Shown here: positions 23,784 to 32,932 of the stretch, one piece after another
Numbering within the stretch: position 1 is the first letter of the stretch
Layout of the letters: the number at the start of each line of letters is the position of its first letter
Assembly (NCBI RefSeq): GCF_000445105.1
Contig: NZ_ATDP01000103.1
Coordinates: forward strand, 1 to 64,000
DNA length: 64,000 bases
DNA from: Sphingobium lactosutens DS20
Lineage (GTDB): Bacteria; Pseudomonadota; Alphaproteobacteria; Sphingomonadales; Sphingomonadaceae
Direction: 5' to 3'
Translations under genes and position numbers: made by a program
The notes under the pieces: generated by a model
Seen by the model: the letters and a program-made list of their open reading frames with translations, nothing else
What the model was told of the DNA's origin: nothing
Databases searched by the model: none

Positions 23784-24709
23784 AGACGCTGGTATGGGTT
23801 GAACATGAGGGCGGCGCGGTCAAGGACGCCACCCTGTCTGCCGTCACCGCCGCTGCGAAGCTGGGCGAAGTCCACCTGCTGGTAGCTGGCGAAAATGTCG
23901 GTGGCATCGCGGATGCCGCGGCGAAGATTGCCGGCGTGGACAAGGTGCATGTTGCCGATGACGCGGCCCTGGGTCATGCGCTGGCCGAAAATGTCGCGCC
24001 GCTGGTCGTGCAGCTGATGGCCGATCATGACGCCTTCGTCGTTCCGGCGACCAGCAATGGCAAGAATATCGCGCCCCGCGTCGCCGCCCTGCTGGACGTC
24101 ATGCAGATCAGCGACATATTGTCGGTCGAAAGCGAAGACACGTTCACCCGCCCGATCTATGCCGGCAATGCGATCGCCACGGTCAAGTCCAAGGATGCGA
24201 AGAAGGTCATCACCGTCCGTGGCACCGCCTTTGAAAAGGCTGCGTCCGAGGGCGGTTCGGGCACGGTGGAATCGATCGCGTCGACCGGCGACGCAGGCCT
24301 GTCGTCCTTCGTTGGCGCCGAGATCGCCAGGCTGGAGCGGCCGGAACTGACCAGCGCCAAGGTGATCGTGTCGGGTGGCCGCGCGCTCAAGGATGGTGAG
24401 ACGTTCGAACAGCTGATCTTCCCATTGGCCGACAAGCTGGGCGCCGCCGTTGGCGCCAGCCGGGCGGCCGTGGACGCCGGCTATGTGCCCAATGATTATC
24501 AGGTCGGGCAAACCGGAAAGATCGTTGCGCCGGAAGTCTATATCGCCGTCGGCATTTCCGGCGCGATCCAGCATCTGGCGGGGATGAAGGACAGCAAGAC
24601 GATCATCGCGATCAACAAGGACGAGGATGCGCCGATTTTCCAGGTGGCGGACATCGGCCTGGTCGGCGACCTGTTCAAGGTCGTGCCGGAGCTGACCGAG
24701 AAGCTCTGA
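23780..24709 (+). CDS. etfA: electron transfer flavoprotein subunit alpha
   Basis: 309 residues, the FAD-carrying subunit of ETF. The C-terminal FAD domain is complete: [55 protein letters not shown] and [20 protein letters not shown]. The normal 'SGGRGM' is SGGRAL here, a tolerated variation. It starts inside the etfB stop and is followed by a strong terminator, so the unit is etfBA, possibly with sucC. Confidence 0.97.
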   Translation: MKTLVWVEHEGGAVKDATLSAVTAAAKLGEVHLLVAGENVGGIADAAAKIAGVDKVHVADDAALGHALAENVAPLVVQLMADHDAFVVPATSNGKNIAPRVAALLDVMQISDILSVESEDTFTRPIYAGNAIATVKSKDAKKVITVRGTAFEKAASEGGSGTVESIASTGDAGLSSFVGAEIARLERPELTSAKVIVSGGRALKDGETFEQLIFPLADKLGAAVGASRAAVDAGYVPNDYQVGQTGKIVAPEVYIAVGISGAIQHLAGMKDSKTIIAINKDEDAPIFQVADIGLVGDLFKVVPELTEKL

Positions 24710-24726
24710 AAGAAACACGGACAAGG

Positions 24727-24762
24727 AAAAGGGCGCGGAGGATGATCTCCGCGCCCTTTTTC
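24727..24762 (+). terminator. rho-independent terminator after etfA
   Basis: AAAGGGCGCGGAG and CTCCGCGCCCTTT form a long GC stem with loop GATGAT, then a T-run. Confidence 0.9.
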
Positions 24763-24784
24763 ACGTCATGAGCGAATGATCCAG

Positions 24785-25141
24785 TTATTCGCAGTTGATG
24801 TCGTTTTTGTCGATGGCGCGACCAGCCAGCGCTCCGCCACCGGCACCCAGGATGGTGCCCAGCGTCTTCGATCCGCCCGGAGCGATGACATTGCCCAGCA
24901 CGCCGCCGGCAAGCGCGCCGACGATCGTCCCTGTGGTGCCATCGTCGCGCTTGCAATAATAGCGGCCGTCGCGGTCGCGATAGATCTGGTCATTGTCGCC
25001 CAGACGACGGCGATGGTGACGGGGACCACCATTATAATTTCCCGGACGGTCGTAGCCATAGCCACCGCCATAATTGTCCGAGGCGCACGCGCCGAGCGGA
25101 AGCATGGCAAGCATCGCCACAGCGAGAATGGGTTTGCGCAT
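24785..25141 (-). CDS. glycine-zipper 2TM lipoprotein
   Basis: 118 residues. A signal peptide with lipobox (LPLGAC, Cys19) is followed by a Gly/Tyr/Arg-rich stretch and then the glycine-zipper hairpin GTIVGALAGGVLGNVIAPGG and GTILGAGGGALAGRAID. This matches the SlyB-like or 'glycine zipper 2TM' outer-membrane lipoproteins, which help envelope integrity. It ends with a single Cys near the C-terminus. Convergent with etfA. Confidence 0.8.
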   Translation of the reverse strand: MRKPILAVAMLAMLPLGACASDNYGGGYGYDRPGNYNGGPRHHRRRLGDNDQIYRDRDGRYYCKRDDGTTGTIVGALAGGVLGNVIAPGGSKTLGTILGAGGGALAGRAIDKNDINCE

Positions 25142-25230
25142 GATGGTCTCCTTCTACCTAAAAGCTGTGACCGACCAACACCGCGCCATCGATATGGTTG
25201 CCTGTCGAACAGGATTGCGGGGGACGGGCG

Positions 25231-25291
25231 TAAAAAGAAGCCGCCCGCTCGCTGCCGTGAGAGGGGGGGAGTGCGGCAGCGAGCGGGCGGC
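25231..25291 (-). terminator. terminator with an 18-bp perfect stem
   Basis: 25240-25257 and 25274-25291 are exact reverse complements (GCCGCCCGCTCGCTGCCG), 16-base loop. On the minus strand the stem is followed by TTCTTTTTA, so it ends the gene at 25355-25570. Confidence 0.85.
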
Positions 25292-25354
25292 GGCCGGCTG
25301 CGTCGTCGGGGGGCAAAGACGCGGCCGGAAACTGGATATGATGTGGGACGGCGC

Positions 25355-25570
25355 TTAGTTGGGAAGCGGCCGCGCCGTGCTGGTCGTGGGGCTGACCATC
25401 GGGGTCGTGTCGGTCGTGACGCCATTCTGCGCGCGCTGTTCGTCCAGCTTGACCTTCGCTTCGTTGAAGCGGGTGCTGAGGTCGTTCTTGAACTCGGTCA
25501 GCTTGCCTTCGTCATACAGCTTCTTGCCGACATAGCCGGCGATGGCGCCGAAAATCAGGGTACGGATCAT
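25355..25570 (-). CDS. small stress-type protein with N-terminal membrane helix
   Basis: 71 residues: MIRTLIFGAIAGYVGKKLYD gives a short hydrophobic helix, followed by a charged coiled segment (LSTRFNEAKVKLDEQRAQNG) and a Thr/Pro-rich tail. This resembles small YtxH-like or hypothetical stress proteins. AGGAG is seven bases before the ATG. The promoter is of the EcfG type (GGAAC-N17-GTT at 25615-25639), pointing to the general stress response. It ends at a strong terminator, so it is monocistronic. Confidence 0.65.
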   Translation of the reverse strand: MIRTLIFGAIAGYVGKKLYDEGKLTEFKNDLSTRFNEAKVKLDEQRAQNGVTTDTTPMVSPTTSTARPLPN

Positions 25571-25614
25571 ATTCTTTCTCCTTCGCAACGCCGTTGAGAG
25601 GCGTTTGACCCAAT

Positions 25615-25639
25615 AACCTGTTGACCGCCGCCCGGTTCC
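25615..25639 (-). promoter_or_regulatory. EcfG-type general stress promoter
   Basis: Minus strand GGAAC (25639-25635), 17 bases, then GTT (25617-25615), matching the alphaproteobacterial sigma-EcfG consensus. It is 45 bases upstream of the 71-residue gene. Confidence 0.6.
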
Positions 25640-25703
25640 AACCCGATGTGGAGAAACGACGGCCCTTGGCGGACGTGCGATGGATGGAAGGGACTGGGGG
25701 CAA

Positions 25704-26306
25704 ATGTCGGCTTTCGACCTTGTATTTGCGGTGTTCGGCCTGCTGCTGGGATTGGCGGTCTGCGAAGTGCTGGCCGGATTTGCGCGCGTCCTGAAACTGA
25801 AGCGCGGCGCCCGGCCGGTCAGAATTGGATGGCTTACCCCGCTCCTTGGGCTATTCGTCATGCTGGACCTGACCAGCTTCTGGGGTCTGGCCTTCATGGC
25901 GCGCGACCAGATGGACGCCAGCTATCTCACGCTCGCCATCGTGCTGGCGATCACCGGCGGCTATTATCTGGTGGCTTCGCTGATCTTCCCCGACGAACCG
26001 GAGGAATGGCCGGACTTCGATCTGTGGTATGAGCGCCAGAAGCAAATGGTGATCGGCGGGCTGCTCAGCATCAATATCGTCACGATGATCGCCACGAGCA
26101 TCCTCGACGCGGTGCGACCCGTGCCCGAAGCGCCGCCGGGGCCGGCGGGCGACATCGGCTTTCTGATCTATGGACTGGGGGCGATGGTGCTGTTCGTCCT
26201 GCTGATCGCGCTGCTGTTCGTCAAAAACCGCCGCTGGAACGTGGCGATGCTGGCGGCGCTGAACCTCATTTTGCTGGGGACCAGCATCCTGGAGGATTTC
26301 ATCTGA
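25704..26306 (+). CDS. multi-pass membrane protein, unknown
   Basis: 200 residues from ATG 25704 (ATG 25680 also possible). Five or six hydrophobic helices are visible: FDLVFAVFGLLLGLAVCEVL, LTPLLGLFVMLDLTSFWGLA, TLAIVLAITGGYYLVASLIF, QMVIGGLLSINIVTMIATSI and LIYGLGAMVLFVLLIALLFV. There is no transporter signature. It is a commonly seen type of sphingomonad membrane protein with unknown role. Confidence 0.65.
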   Translation: MSAFDLVFAVFGLLLGLAVCEVLAGFARVLKLKRGARPVRIGWLTPLLGLFVMLDLTSFWGLAFMARDQMDASYLTLAIVLAITGGYYLVASLIFPDEPEEWPDFDLWYERQKQMVIGGLLSINIVTMIATSILDAVRPVPEAPPGPAGDIGFLIYGLGAMVLFVLLIALLFVKNRRWNVAMLAALNLILLGTSILEDFI

Positions 26307-26420
26307 AGATGGGCGGGCGAAGGACCTTCGCCGCATCCCCATTGCGCGCTTGTCCATGACGGCGATGGGCCGCCACCCCGGATGGGATAGCGGCCCCTCG
26401 CTTGGCATGAATGCAGCGTC

Positions 26421-27473
26421 TTATTCGGCCGCGATCCCTGCGGCCTTGAACATATCGGGGCCTTCCTCGTCGGCATTGGCGGCAGCGCCGCCCTTGATCT
26501 TCTGGCGACGGTCGAACGCATCCCACACGTCATTCCATTGGCCGCGCGTCGCAGCCTTTGAATATTCGGTCGCGCGGGTTTCGAAGAAATTGGCATGTTC
26601 CACGCCGTTCAGCAGCGGGGTGAGCCAGGGGAGCGGATGCTCGTCGATCATGTAGATGGGCTTCAAGCCCAGCTGCCCCAGTCGCCAGTCGGCGATGTAG
26701 CGGACATATTTCTTGATGTCCTTGGGCGTCATGCCGGGCACCGGACCCATTTCGAACACCAGGTCGACGAAGGCGTCCTCGATGCGGACCGTCTTCTGGC
26801 ACATGTCCATGATGTCGTCCTTGACGCTGGCGGTCAGGCAGTCGCGTTCCTTTACAAAGGCGTGGAACAGGCGCACGATCCCTTCGCAATGGAGCGTTTC
26901 GTCGCGCACCGACCAGCTGACGATCTGGCCCATGCCCTTCATCTTGTTGAAGCGCGGGAAGTTCATCAGCATCGCGAAGGAGGCGAAAAGCTGCAGCCCT
27001 TCGGTAAAGCCGCCGAACATCGCCAGCGTCTTGGCGATGTCCTCATCGGTGTCGACGCCGAACTGTTGCAGATAGTCGTGTTTGTCCTTCATCTCCTTAT
27101 ACTGCATGAAGGCGCTATATTCGCTTTCGGGCATCCCGATTGTGTCGAGCAGGTGCGAATAGGCGGCGATGTGGACCGTTTCCATGTTGCTGAACGCGGT
27201 CAGCATCATCTTCACTTCGGTCGGCTTGAACACGCGGCCATATTTTTCGTGGTAGCAATCCTGCACTTCCACGTCCGCCTGGGTGAAGAAGCGAAAGATT
27301 TGCGTCAGCAGGTTGCGCTCATGGTCGCTGAGCTTCTGCGCCCAGTCGCGGCAATCCTCGCCCAACGGCACTTCCTCGGGCAGCCAGTGCAGCTGCTGCT
27401 GGCGCTTCCAGAACTCATAGGCCCAGGGATATTCGAAGGGCTTGTAGACCTTGGAGGCTTGGAGAAGGGGCAT
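26421..27473 (-). CDS. nrdB: ribonucleotide reductase class I, beta subunit
   Basis: 350 residues, the radical-generating subunit that activates NrdA for dNTP synthesis. A ferritin-like di-iron site is seen in METVHIAAYSHLLD (Glu, His and the radical Tyr in the E-x2-H-x3-Y spacing) and SVRDETLHCEG (second Glu/His pair). Length and ends fit class Ia/Ic enzymes with a Tyr radical. It is downstream of nrdA on the same strand, but a DUF2171 gene of opposite direction lies between them. Confidence 0.95.
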   Translation of the reverse strand: MPLLQASKVYKPFEYPWAYEFWKRQQQLHWLPEEVPLGEDCRDWAQKLSDHERNLLTQIFRFFTQADVEVQDCYHEKYGRVFKPTEVKMMLTAFSNMETVHIAAYSHLLDTIGMPESEYSAFMQYKEMKDKHDYLQQFGVDTDEDIAKTLAMFGGFTEGLQLFASFAMLMNFPRFNKMKGMGQIVSWSVRDETLHCEGIVRLFHAFVKERDCLTASVKDDIMDMCQKTVRIEDAFVDLVFEMGPVPGMTPKDIKKYVRYIADWRLGQLGLKPIYMIDEHPLPWLTPLLNGVEHANFFETRATEYSKAATRGQWNDVWDAFDRRQKIKGGAAANADEEGPDMFKAAGIAAE

Positions 27474-27573
27474 TTCGGGTTACTCCGGGGCGAATGCGTT
27501 ATCAGGAAAGGATCGTTGCAACCGGGCCAGCGGACGAACGTTGATGCGCCGTCCCCTCAGCAACAGGAGAGCA

Positions 27574-27840
27574 ATGATGGTCGATTTGAGCCAGATCAAG
27601 GAACATGCAGAAGTCATCGGCGCCGACGGCGTCCATGTGGGCACCGTCGACCATGTCGAGGGCGACCGCATCAAGTTGACCAAGAAGGACAGTGGGGCGC
27701 AGGTCGAAGGTGCTACCGGAAGCCATGAAGGGCATCATCATTATATTTCAAAGGGCCTGGTCGCGGAGGTCGAGAGCGACGGACGGGTGCGCCTGTCCGC
27801 CAATGCCGACGTCGCGGTGACGTTCGAAGAAGAAAAATGA
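27574..27840 (+). CDS. DUF2171 domain protein
   Basis: About 88 residues from ATG 27574 or 27577 with AGGAG upstream. The sequence LSQIKEHAEVIGADGVHVGT and VDHVEGDRIKLTKKDSG matches DUF2171 (PRC-barrel-like) proteins, frequent in sphingomonads and often stress-induced. The His-rich GSHEGHHHYI segment is family-typical. Embedded on the opposite strand between nrdA and nrdB. Confidence 0.85.
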   Translation: MMVDLSQIKEHAEVIGADGVHVGTVDHVEGDRIKLTKKDSGAQVEGATGSHEGHHHYISKGLVAEVESDGRVRLSANADVAVTFEEEK

Positions 27841-27847
27841 GACAGCG

Positions 27848-27873
27848 GGCGCGGCGGAGACATCCGCCGCGCC
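27848..27873. terminator. bidirectional hairpin between convergent genes
   Basis: GGCGCGGCGGA pairs perfectly with TCCGCCGCGCC around GACA. It has no T-run and lies between the DUF2171 gene and the nrdA stop. Confidence 0.5.
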
Positions 27874-27886
27874 GCTTGCGCCCATA

Positions 27887-29818
27887 TTATTGACAGGCGA
27901 GACATTCGTCATAATCCGTCGTCTCGGCGATTTCGAACCGGGGCGCGTCGATCGTATTGTCTGCTTCCACGCCGCCGGCGAAGCCCGCGCGCTGCACCGA
28001 TTTCGACCGCAGATAATAAAGCGACTTGATGCCCAGTTCCCAGGCGCGGAAATGGAGCATCAGCAGATCCCATTTCTCCACATCCGCCGGGATGAACAGA
28101 TTGAGTGACTGCGCCTGGTCGATATAGGGCGTGCGGTCGGCCGCGAGTTCGAGCAGCCAGCGCTGGTCGATCTCGAAACTGGTCTTGAACACATCCTTTT
28201 CTTCCTGGGTCAGGAAGTCGAGATGCTGGACCGACCCGCCGCGTTCGAGGATCGAGTTCCAGACGGCCGTACTGTCCTTGGACTTGGCTGCCAGCAGCTT
28301 TTCCAGATAGGGGTTCTTGACCGCGAAGCTGCCCGACAACGTCTTATGCGTGTAGATGTTCGCGGGAATAGGCTCGATACAGGCCGACACGCCACCGCAG
28401 ATGATGGAAATGGACGCGGTGGGCGCGATCGCCATCTTGCAGCTGAAACGCTCCATCACGCCCTGATCGGCGGCGTCGGGGCAAGGACCGCGCTCCTGCG
28501 CCAGCAGCATGGATGCCTCGTTCACCTTGGCATTGATATGCTTGAAGATGCGCAGGTTCCACGACTTGGCCATCGCCCCTTCGAATGGGATGTTGCGCGC
28601 CTGGAGGAAGCTGTGGAAGCCCATGACGCCCAGTCCGACCGAGCGTTCACGCATCGCGCTATATTTGGCGCGCGCCATTTCCGGCGGCGCGCGGTCGATA
28701 TAGTCTTGAAGCACATTGTCGAGGAAGCGCATGATATCCTCGGCAAAGGTCGGATGATCCTTCCACTCGTCCCAGGTTTCCAGGTTCATCGAGGACAGGC
28801 AGCAGACCGCCGTGCGGTCATTGCCGAGATGGTCGCGACCCGTCGGCAAAGTGATTTCCGAACAGAGGTTCGAGGTCGACACCTTCAGTCCCAGTTCGCG
28901 GTGATGCTTGGGCATCATCCGGTTCACGGTATCGTTGAAGACGATATAAGGCTCGCCGGTGGCGAGGCGCACCTCGACCAGCTTCTGGAACAAAGCGCGG
29001 GCATTCACAGTGCCGCGTACCGACTGGTCCTTGGGACTACGCAAGTGGAAGTCGGCGCCATCGCGCACCGCTTCCATGAACTCGTCGGTCAGCAGCACGC
29101 CGTGATGAAGGTTGAGCGCCTTGCGGTTGAAGTCGCCGCTCGTCTTGCGGATTTCGAGGAACTCCTCGATCTCCGGATGGGAGATGTCGAGATAGCAGGC
29201 AGCCGAGCCGCGACGTAGCGACCCCTGACTGATCGCGAGGGTCAGCGAGTCCATCACGCGCACGAACGGGATGATGCCGCTGGTCTTGCCGTTGAGGCCC
29301 ACCGGCTCGCCAATGCCGCGCACATTGCCCCAATAAGTGCCGATGCCGCCGCCGCGCGAGGCGAGCCAGACATTCTCGTTCCAGGTGTTGACGATGCCTT
29401 CCAGGCTGTCGTCGACGCTGTTGAGATAGCAGCTGATCGGCAGGCCGCGCCCGGTGCCGCCGTTCGACAGGACGGGGGTGGCGGGCATGAACCAGAGCCT
29501 GGAGATATAGTCGTAGACCCGCTGCGCATGATCGGCATCGTCGGCATAGGCGGCGGCGACACGCGCGAAGAGGTCCTGATAGGATTCGCCGGGCAGGAGA
29601 TAGCGATCGTTCAGCGTTTCCTTGCCAAATTCGGTCAGCAGCGCATCGCGCGACGCGTCGGTCACGACAGGAAAACGGCGCGCCAACACCGTGGAGGACG
29701 TCACCGGCTCGGCCGCCTCGCCCTGCGTCGTTGCCGCTTCGCTCATCTTTTCGAGCACTTCGTCCATCACCGTCGCCACGTCACCCGTCCCTGCCTGTCC
29801 ACTGTCGCGAAAATCCAT
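27887..29818 (-). CDS. nrdA: ribonucleotide reductase class I, alpha subunit
   Basis: 643 residues from ATG 29818, the catalytic subunit reducing ribonucleoside diphosphates. The active-site Asn-x-Cys-x-Glu (STSNLCSEI), substrate Cys (GLPISCYLNS), LGVMGFHSFLQA, PTASISIICGGVSACIEPIP and the C-terminal redox pair (DECLACQ) are present. The N-terminal ATP-cone that mediates dATP inhibition in E. coli-type NrdA is absent: only about 60 residues precede the barrel. No NrdR box was recognised upstream. Confidence 0.95.
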   Translation of the reverse strand: MDFRDSGQAGTGDVATVMDEVLEKMSEAATTQGEAAEPVTSSTVLARRFPVVTDASRDALLTEFGKETLNDRYLLPGESYQDLFARVAAAYADDADHAQRVYDYISRLWFMPATPVLSNGGTGRGLPISCYLNSVDDSLEGIVNTWNENVWLASRGGGIGTYWGNVRGIGEPVGLNGKTSGIIPFVRVMDSLTLAISQGSLRRGSAACYLDISHPEIEEFLEIRKTSGDFNRKALNLHHGVLLTDEFMEAVRDGADFHLRSPKDQSVRGTVNARALFQKLVEVRLATGEPYIVFNDTVNRMMPKHHRELGLKVSTSNLCSEITLPTGRDHLGNDRTAVCCLSSMNLETWDEWKDHPTFAEDIMRFLDNVLQDYIDRAPPEMARAKYSAMRERSVGLGVMGFHSFLQARNIPFEGAMAKSWNLRIFKHINAKVNEASMLLAQERGPCPDAADQGVMERFSCKMAIAPTASISIICGGVSACIEPIPANIYTHKTLSGSFAVKNPYLEKLLAAKSKDSTAVWNSILERGGSVQHLDFLTQEEKDVFKTSFEIDQRWLLELAADRTPYIDQAQSLNLFIPADVEKWDLLMLHFRAWELGIKSLYYLRSKSVQRAGFAGGVEADNTIDAPRFEIAETTDYDECLACQ

Positions 29819-30335
29819 CTGCGAGTCCCCGATGTTCCTGTTTCGTTCGATTCGGTCAAGCGCGATTGCGGCAAAGCGCATCTTCGCATCGACCGGTCCA
29901 CAGGGGCACGGAAATGGGCCAACTTATCGGATCGCCGGGCCGGGAATCGGCCCCTCCCCCAGATAGGTATCCAGGAGGGCAATCACAATCTGTTGGGTAA
30001 CCCCCGTTAACCCGATACAAGGGATAGTGCCACAGCGTGCCCATGGCGCAAGGGGGTAAATGACGATTTGGGGACTCGCACGAGCCATGGCCGGTTCCTA
30101 CTGCCTATGTCGCGCAGCAGCGACGCGCGCTCCTCCCTTGCTCTCAAAAAAGGCAAGGGGGTGATGAGGGAAAGAAAAATAAATTTGCCTTGCCACGAAA
30201 ATGCGCGCGCCGGTGCCGCCCCATAGCCCCGAACACAGGTCGCGCGACAGGAATCTCTTTCGCGAAGATAAGCAGACGGAGCCTTTCGGTCCGGCAAGCG
30301 CTTGATGTGTATCCCCCGGACAGGAAAGGCTATTC
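29819..30335. other. 517-bp gene-free region upstream of nrdA
   Basis: No convincing gene. CCCTTGC and GCAAGGG (about 30137-30163) could form a hairpin, and GGGTAACCCCCGTTAACCC (about 29995-30013) is an imperfect palindrome. Probably divergent promoters of nrdA and the 30336 gene; no recognisable NrdR or DnaA boxes. Confidence 0.5.
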
Positions 30336-30695
30336 ATGGAAGACGCACGCGTCTGGCAGTTCGAAGAAAGCCTGTGGACCAGCGACCCGGCCCATTATGC
30401 ACAAGCCATAGATGATGAAGCGCTGATGGTCGTGCCGGCACCGCCCTATGTCCTCAAAGGGCGCGATGCCGCAGACGCAATGGCCGATACGCCGCGCTGG
30501 GACAGCGTGGATTTCGCCGAGCGCCAAGTGATGCGGCCGCAGGAGGGATTGATCGTCATCGCGTACAAGGCCACGGCCAGGCGCGGCGAGCAGGATGGCT
30601 ATGAAGCGCATTGCACATCCACCTATCGCCGCCTCGCCCACGACGAATGGCGCGTCGTCCAGCACCAGCAGACGCCCCCGCTGACGGCAAGTTGA
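30336..30695 (+). CDS. SnoaL/NTF2-like (DUF4440-type) protein
   Basis: 119 residues. The layout (N-terminal helix WQFEESLWTSDPAHYAQAID, then strands ALMVVPAPPYVLKGRD, LIVIAYKATARRG and STYRRLAHDEWRVVQHQQTP) fits small cone-shaped NTF2-like proteins of the DUF4440 type. Enzymatic role unknown. It precedes the fumarase gene by 80 bases on the same strand. Confidence 0.65.
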   Translation: MEDARVWQFEESLWTSDPAHYAQAIDDEALMVVPAPPYVLKGRDAADAMADTPRWDSVDFAERQVMRPQEGLIVIAYKATARRGEQDGYEAHCTSTYRRLAHDEWRVVQHQQTPPLTAS

Positions 30696-30775
30696 CCCTA
30701 TCGGTCAAAACCCTATAGCCGCCGATGCGAAGACCCGCCGTGCAGGGCGGGCGGCAGATATAGGGATTTGGGTAG

Positions 30776-32296
30776 ATGACGCTCATCAAGACCGCCGACC
30801 TCATCGAGAGCGTCGCCGACGCGCTCCAGTTCATCAGCTATTATCACCCGATGGATTATATCCGGGCGCTGGGCAAAGCCTATGAGGCGGAAGCCAATCC
30901 GGCGGCGAAGGATGCCATCGCGCAGATCCTGACCAACAGTCGCATGTGCGCCGAAGGGCATCGCCCGATCTGTCAGGATACGGGCATCGTCAATGTCTTC
31001 ATCAAATGGGGCATGGACTGCCGGTTGGACGACAATAGCCGATCGATGCAGGAGGTCGTGGATGAGGGCGTGCGCCGCGCCTATCTGAACCCCGAAAATC
31101 GCCTGCGCGCGTCCATCCTGCGCGATCCCGCCTTCAGCCGCCAGAATACGAAGGACAACACGCCCTGCGTATTGAACGTGGAAATGGTGCCGGGCGACAA
31201 GGTGGTCGTTGACGTTGCGGCCAAGGGCGGCGGGTCGGAGAACAAGACCAAGTTCAAGATGATGAACCCCAGCGATTCGATCGTCGACTGGGTACTCGAA
31301 ATGCTGCCACAGATGGGCGCGGGCTGGTGCCCGCCCGGCATGCTGGGCATCGGCATCGGCGGCACGGCGGAAAAGGCCGTCGCGCTCGCCAAGGAAAGCC
31401 TGATGGACCCGATCGACATGGGCGAGCTCAAGGTGCGCGGGCCGCAGAACAAGATCGAGGAACTGCGGATCGAGCTGTATGACAAGGTGAATGCGTTGGG
31501 CATCGGGGCGCAGGGCCTTGGCGGGCTGTCGACCGTGCTCGACGTCAAGATCCACGACTATCCCTGCCATGCGGCGGGCAAGCCCGTGGCCATGATCCCC
31601 AATTGCGCCGCGACGCGTCACGCGCATTTCACGCTCGATGGGTCGGGGCCGGCCTATCTGGAAGCGCCCAAGCTCAGCGAATGGCCGCAGGTCGACTGGA
31701 AGCCAAGCAAGGAAGCGATCCGCGTCGACCTCGACACGCTGACGCCGGAGGTCGTTCAAAGCTGGAAGCATGGCGACCGGCTGCTCTTGAATGGCAAGAT
31801 GCTGACCGGCCGTGACGCCGCGCATAAGCGGATCGCCGACATGCTGGACAAGGGCGAGGACCTGCCCGTCGATTTCAAAGGCCGCGTCATATACTATGTC
31901 GGGCCGGTCGATCCGGTGCGTGACGAAGTGGTCGGCCCCGCCGGTCCCACCACCGCGACGCGCATGGACAAGTTCATGAACATGATGCTGGAACAGGGCC
32001 TGGCCGCCTGCGTCGGCAAGGCCGAGCGCGGGCCTGCTGCTACCGAGAGCATCGCACGGCACAAGAGCGCCTATCTGATGGCGGTCGGCGGCGCGGCCTA
32101 TCTGGTCGCCCGCGCGATCAAGGAAGCCAAGGTCGTGGGCTTTGCGGACCTGGGCATGGAGGCGATCTACGAGTTCACGGTCGAGGACATGCCCGTCACC
32201 GTCGCGGTCGACAGCGAAGGGCAGAATGTCCACCGCCTCGCGCCGCTGGTGTGGCAGGAAAAGATCGCCAAGGAAAAGCTACTGGAGCGGGCGTGA
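30776..32296 (+). CDS. fumA: fumarate hydratase class I
   Basis: 506 residues, an iron-sulfur fumarase interconverting fumarate and malate. The single-chain class I layout is complete. Candidate [4Fe-4S] Cys ligands are in HRPICQDTGI, GWCPPGMLG and MIPNCAATRH. The C-terminal beta-like part shows YYVGPVDPVRDEVVGPAGPT and GVMMTTR-like TRMDKFMNMM. TTG/ATG choice is clear (MTLIKTADLI). It overlaps the next membrane-protein gene by four bases. Confidence 0.95.
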   Translation: MTLIKTADLIESVADALQFISYYHPMDYIRALGKAYEAEANPAAKDAIAQILTNSRMCAEGHRPICQDTGIVNVFIKWGMDCRLDDNSRSMQEVVDEGVRRAYLNPENRLRASILRDPAFSRQNTKDNTPCVLNVEMVPGDKVVVDVAAKGGGSENKTKFKMMNPSDSIVDWVLEMLPQMGAGWCPPGMLGIGIGGTAEKAVALAKESLMDPIDMGELKVRGPQNKIEELRIELYDKVNALGIGAQGLGGLSTVLDVKIHDYPCHAAGKPVAMIPNCAATRHAHFTLDGSGPAYLEAPKLSEWPQVDWKPSKEAIRVDLDTLTPEVVQSWKHGDRLLLNGKMLTGRDAAHKRIADMLDKGEDLPVDFKGRVIYYVGPVDPVRDEVVGPAGPTTATRMDKFMNMMLEQGLAACVGKAERGPAATESIARHKSAYLMAVGGAAYLVARAIKEAKVVGFADLGMEAIYEFTVEDMPVTVAVDSEGQNVHRLAPLVWQEKIAKEKLLERA

Positions 32297-32862
32297 CGTT
32301 CCAGCCATTCGGCACCCGCGTCAATCTCTATAGCCCCTTGCCGCCGGACATGTGCCGGCGGCAACTGGAGGCAAAATTCGTCCGGGGCTGGGACCGACCT
32401 TTCGATCAGCGTCCGCGCGGAAAATTTTTCGGCAGTTTGCTGATCATGTGGCTGGGCGCCTACGACTGGATCAATCGCGGTTCGGAAGCAAAGCTCATTT
32501 TATGGATCGCGCCCGCAGGATCGGGCACCCGGATTCATGGTCGTGCCGTTCCGGGGATCCAGATCATATTATGCCTGATCCCGGCAATCTTCATGGCCAT
32601 ATGGGCCAGCGCCGCCCTGTTGGCATATCGCCCGGATCATGCGCCAGCGGACCCGATAACCTATGCCATCGTCAAGATCATTCTCGCTGTTTGCCCGCTC
32701 GCTCTGGCCGCCGGCTTCTGGTGGACAGCCCATATATCCAGACGAGATGGAAGACCGCTGGTCACATTCATCAAGCGCATAGTCTCTGCGCAGGACATCG
32801 GACCTTCGCCAGCCGCCATAGAAAATCACCCCTGCGAGACTGGGCCAGAACAAACTGACTAA
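32293..32862 (+). CDS. membrane protein translated from the fumarase stop
   Basis: 189 residues from GTG 32293, overlapping the fumarase stop (GTGA). Two hydrophobic helices: IQIILCLIPAIFMAIWASAA and IVKIILAVCPLALAAGFWW. The soluble N-terminal 90 residues (FQPFGTRVNLYSPLPPDMCR) resemble PH-like domains seen in small bacterial membrane proteins. Function unknown; coupling to fumarase may be incidental. Confidence 0.6.
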   Translation: MTFQPFGTRVNLYSPLPPDMCRRQLEAKFVRGWDRPFDQRPRGKFFGSLLIMWLGAYDWINRGSEAKLILWIAPAGSGTRIHGRAVPGIQIILCLIPAIFMAIWASAALLAYRPDHAPADPITYAIVKIILAVCPLALAAGFWWTAHISRRDGRPLVTFIKRIVSAQDIGPSPAAIENHPCETGPEQTD

Positions 32863-32932
32863 CCCTGATCAAGCCGCAGGAACCAGCGCCCCTGACCGGC
32901 ATTGATTGCGGCACCCCCAGCCGGAGTCTGCC

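Noticed and set aside
29819..30335. NrdR boxes upstream of nrdA
   Set aside because: No sequence close to the ACACTATATATTGTGT-type consensus is present in this gap.
30713..32233. 506-residue open frame on the minus strand, same size as the fumarase
   Set aside because: It mirrors fumA codon for codon (GC-rich third positions keep the antisense frame open) and has no family-like sequence.
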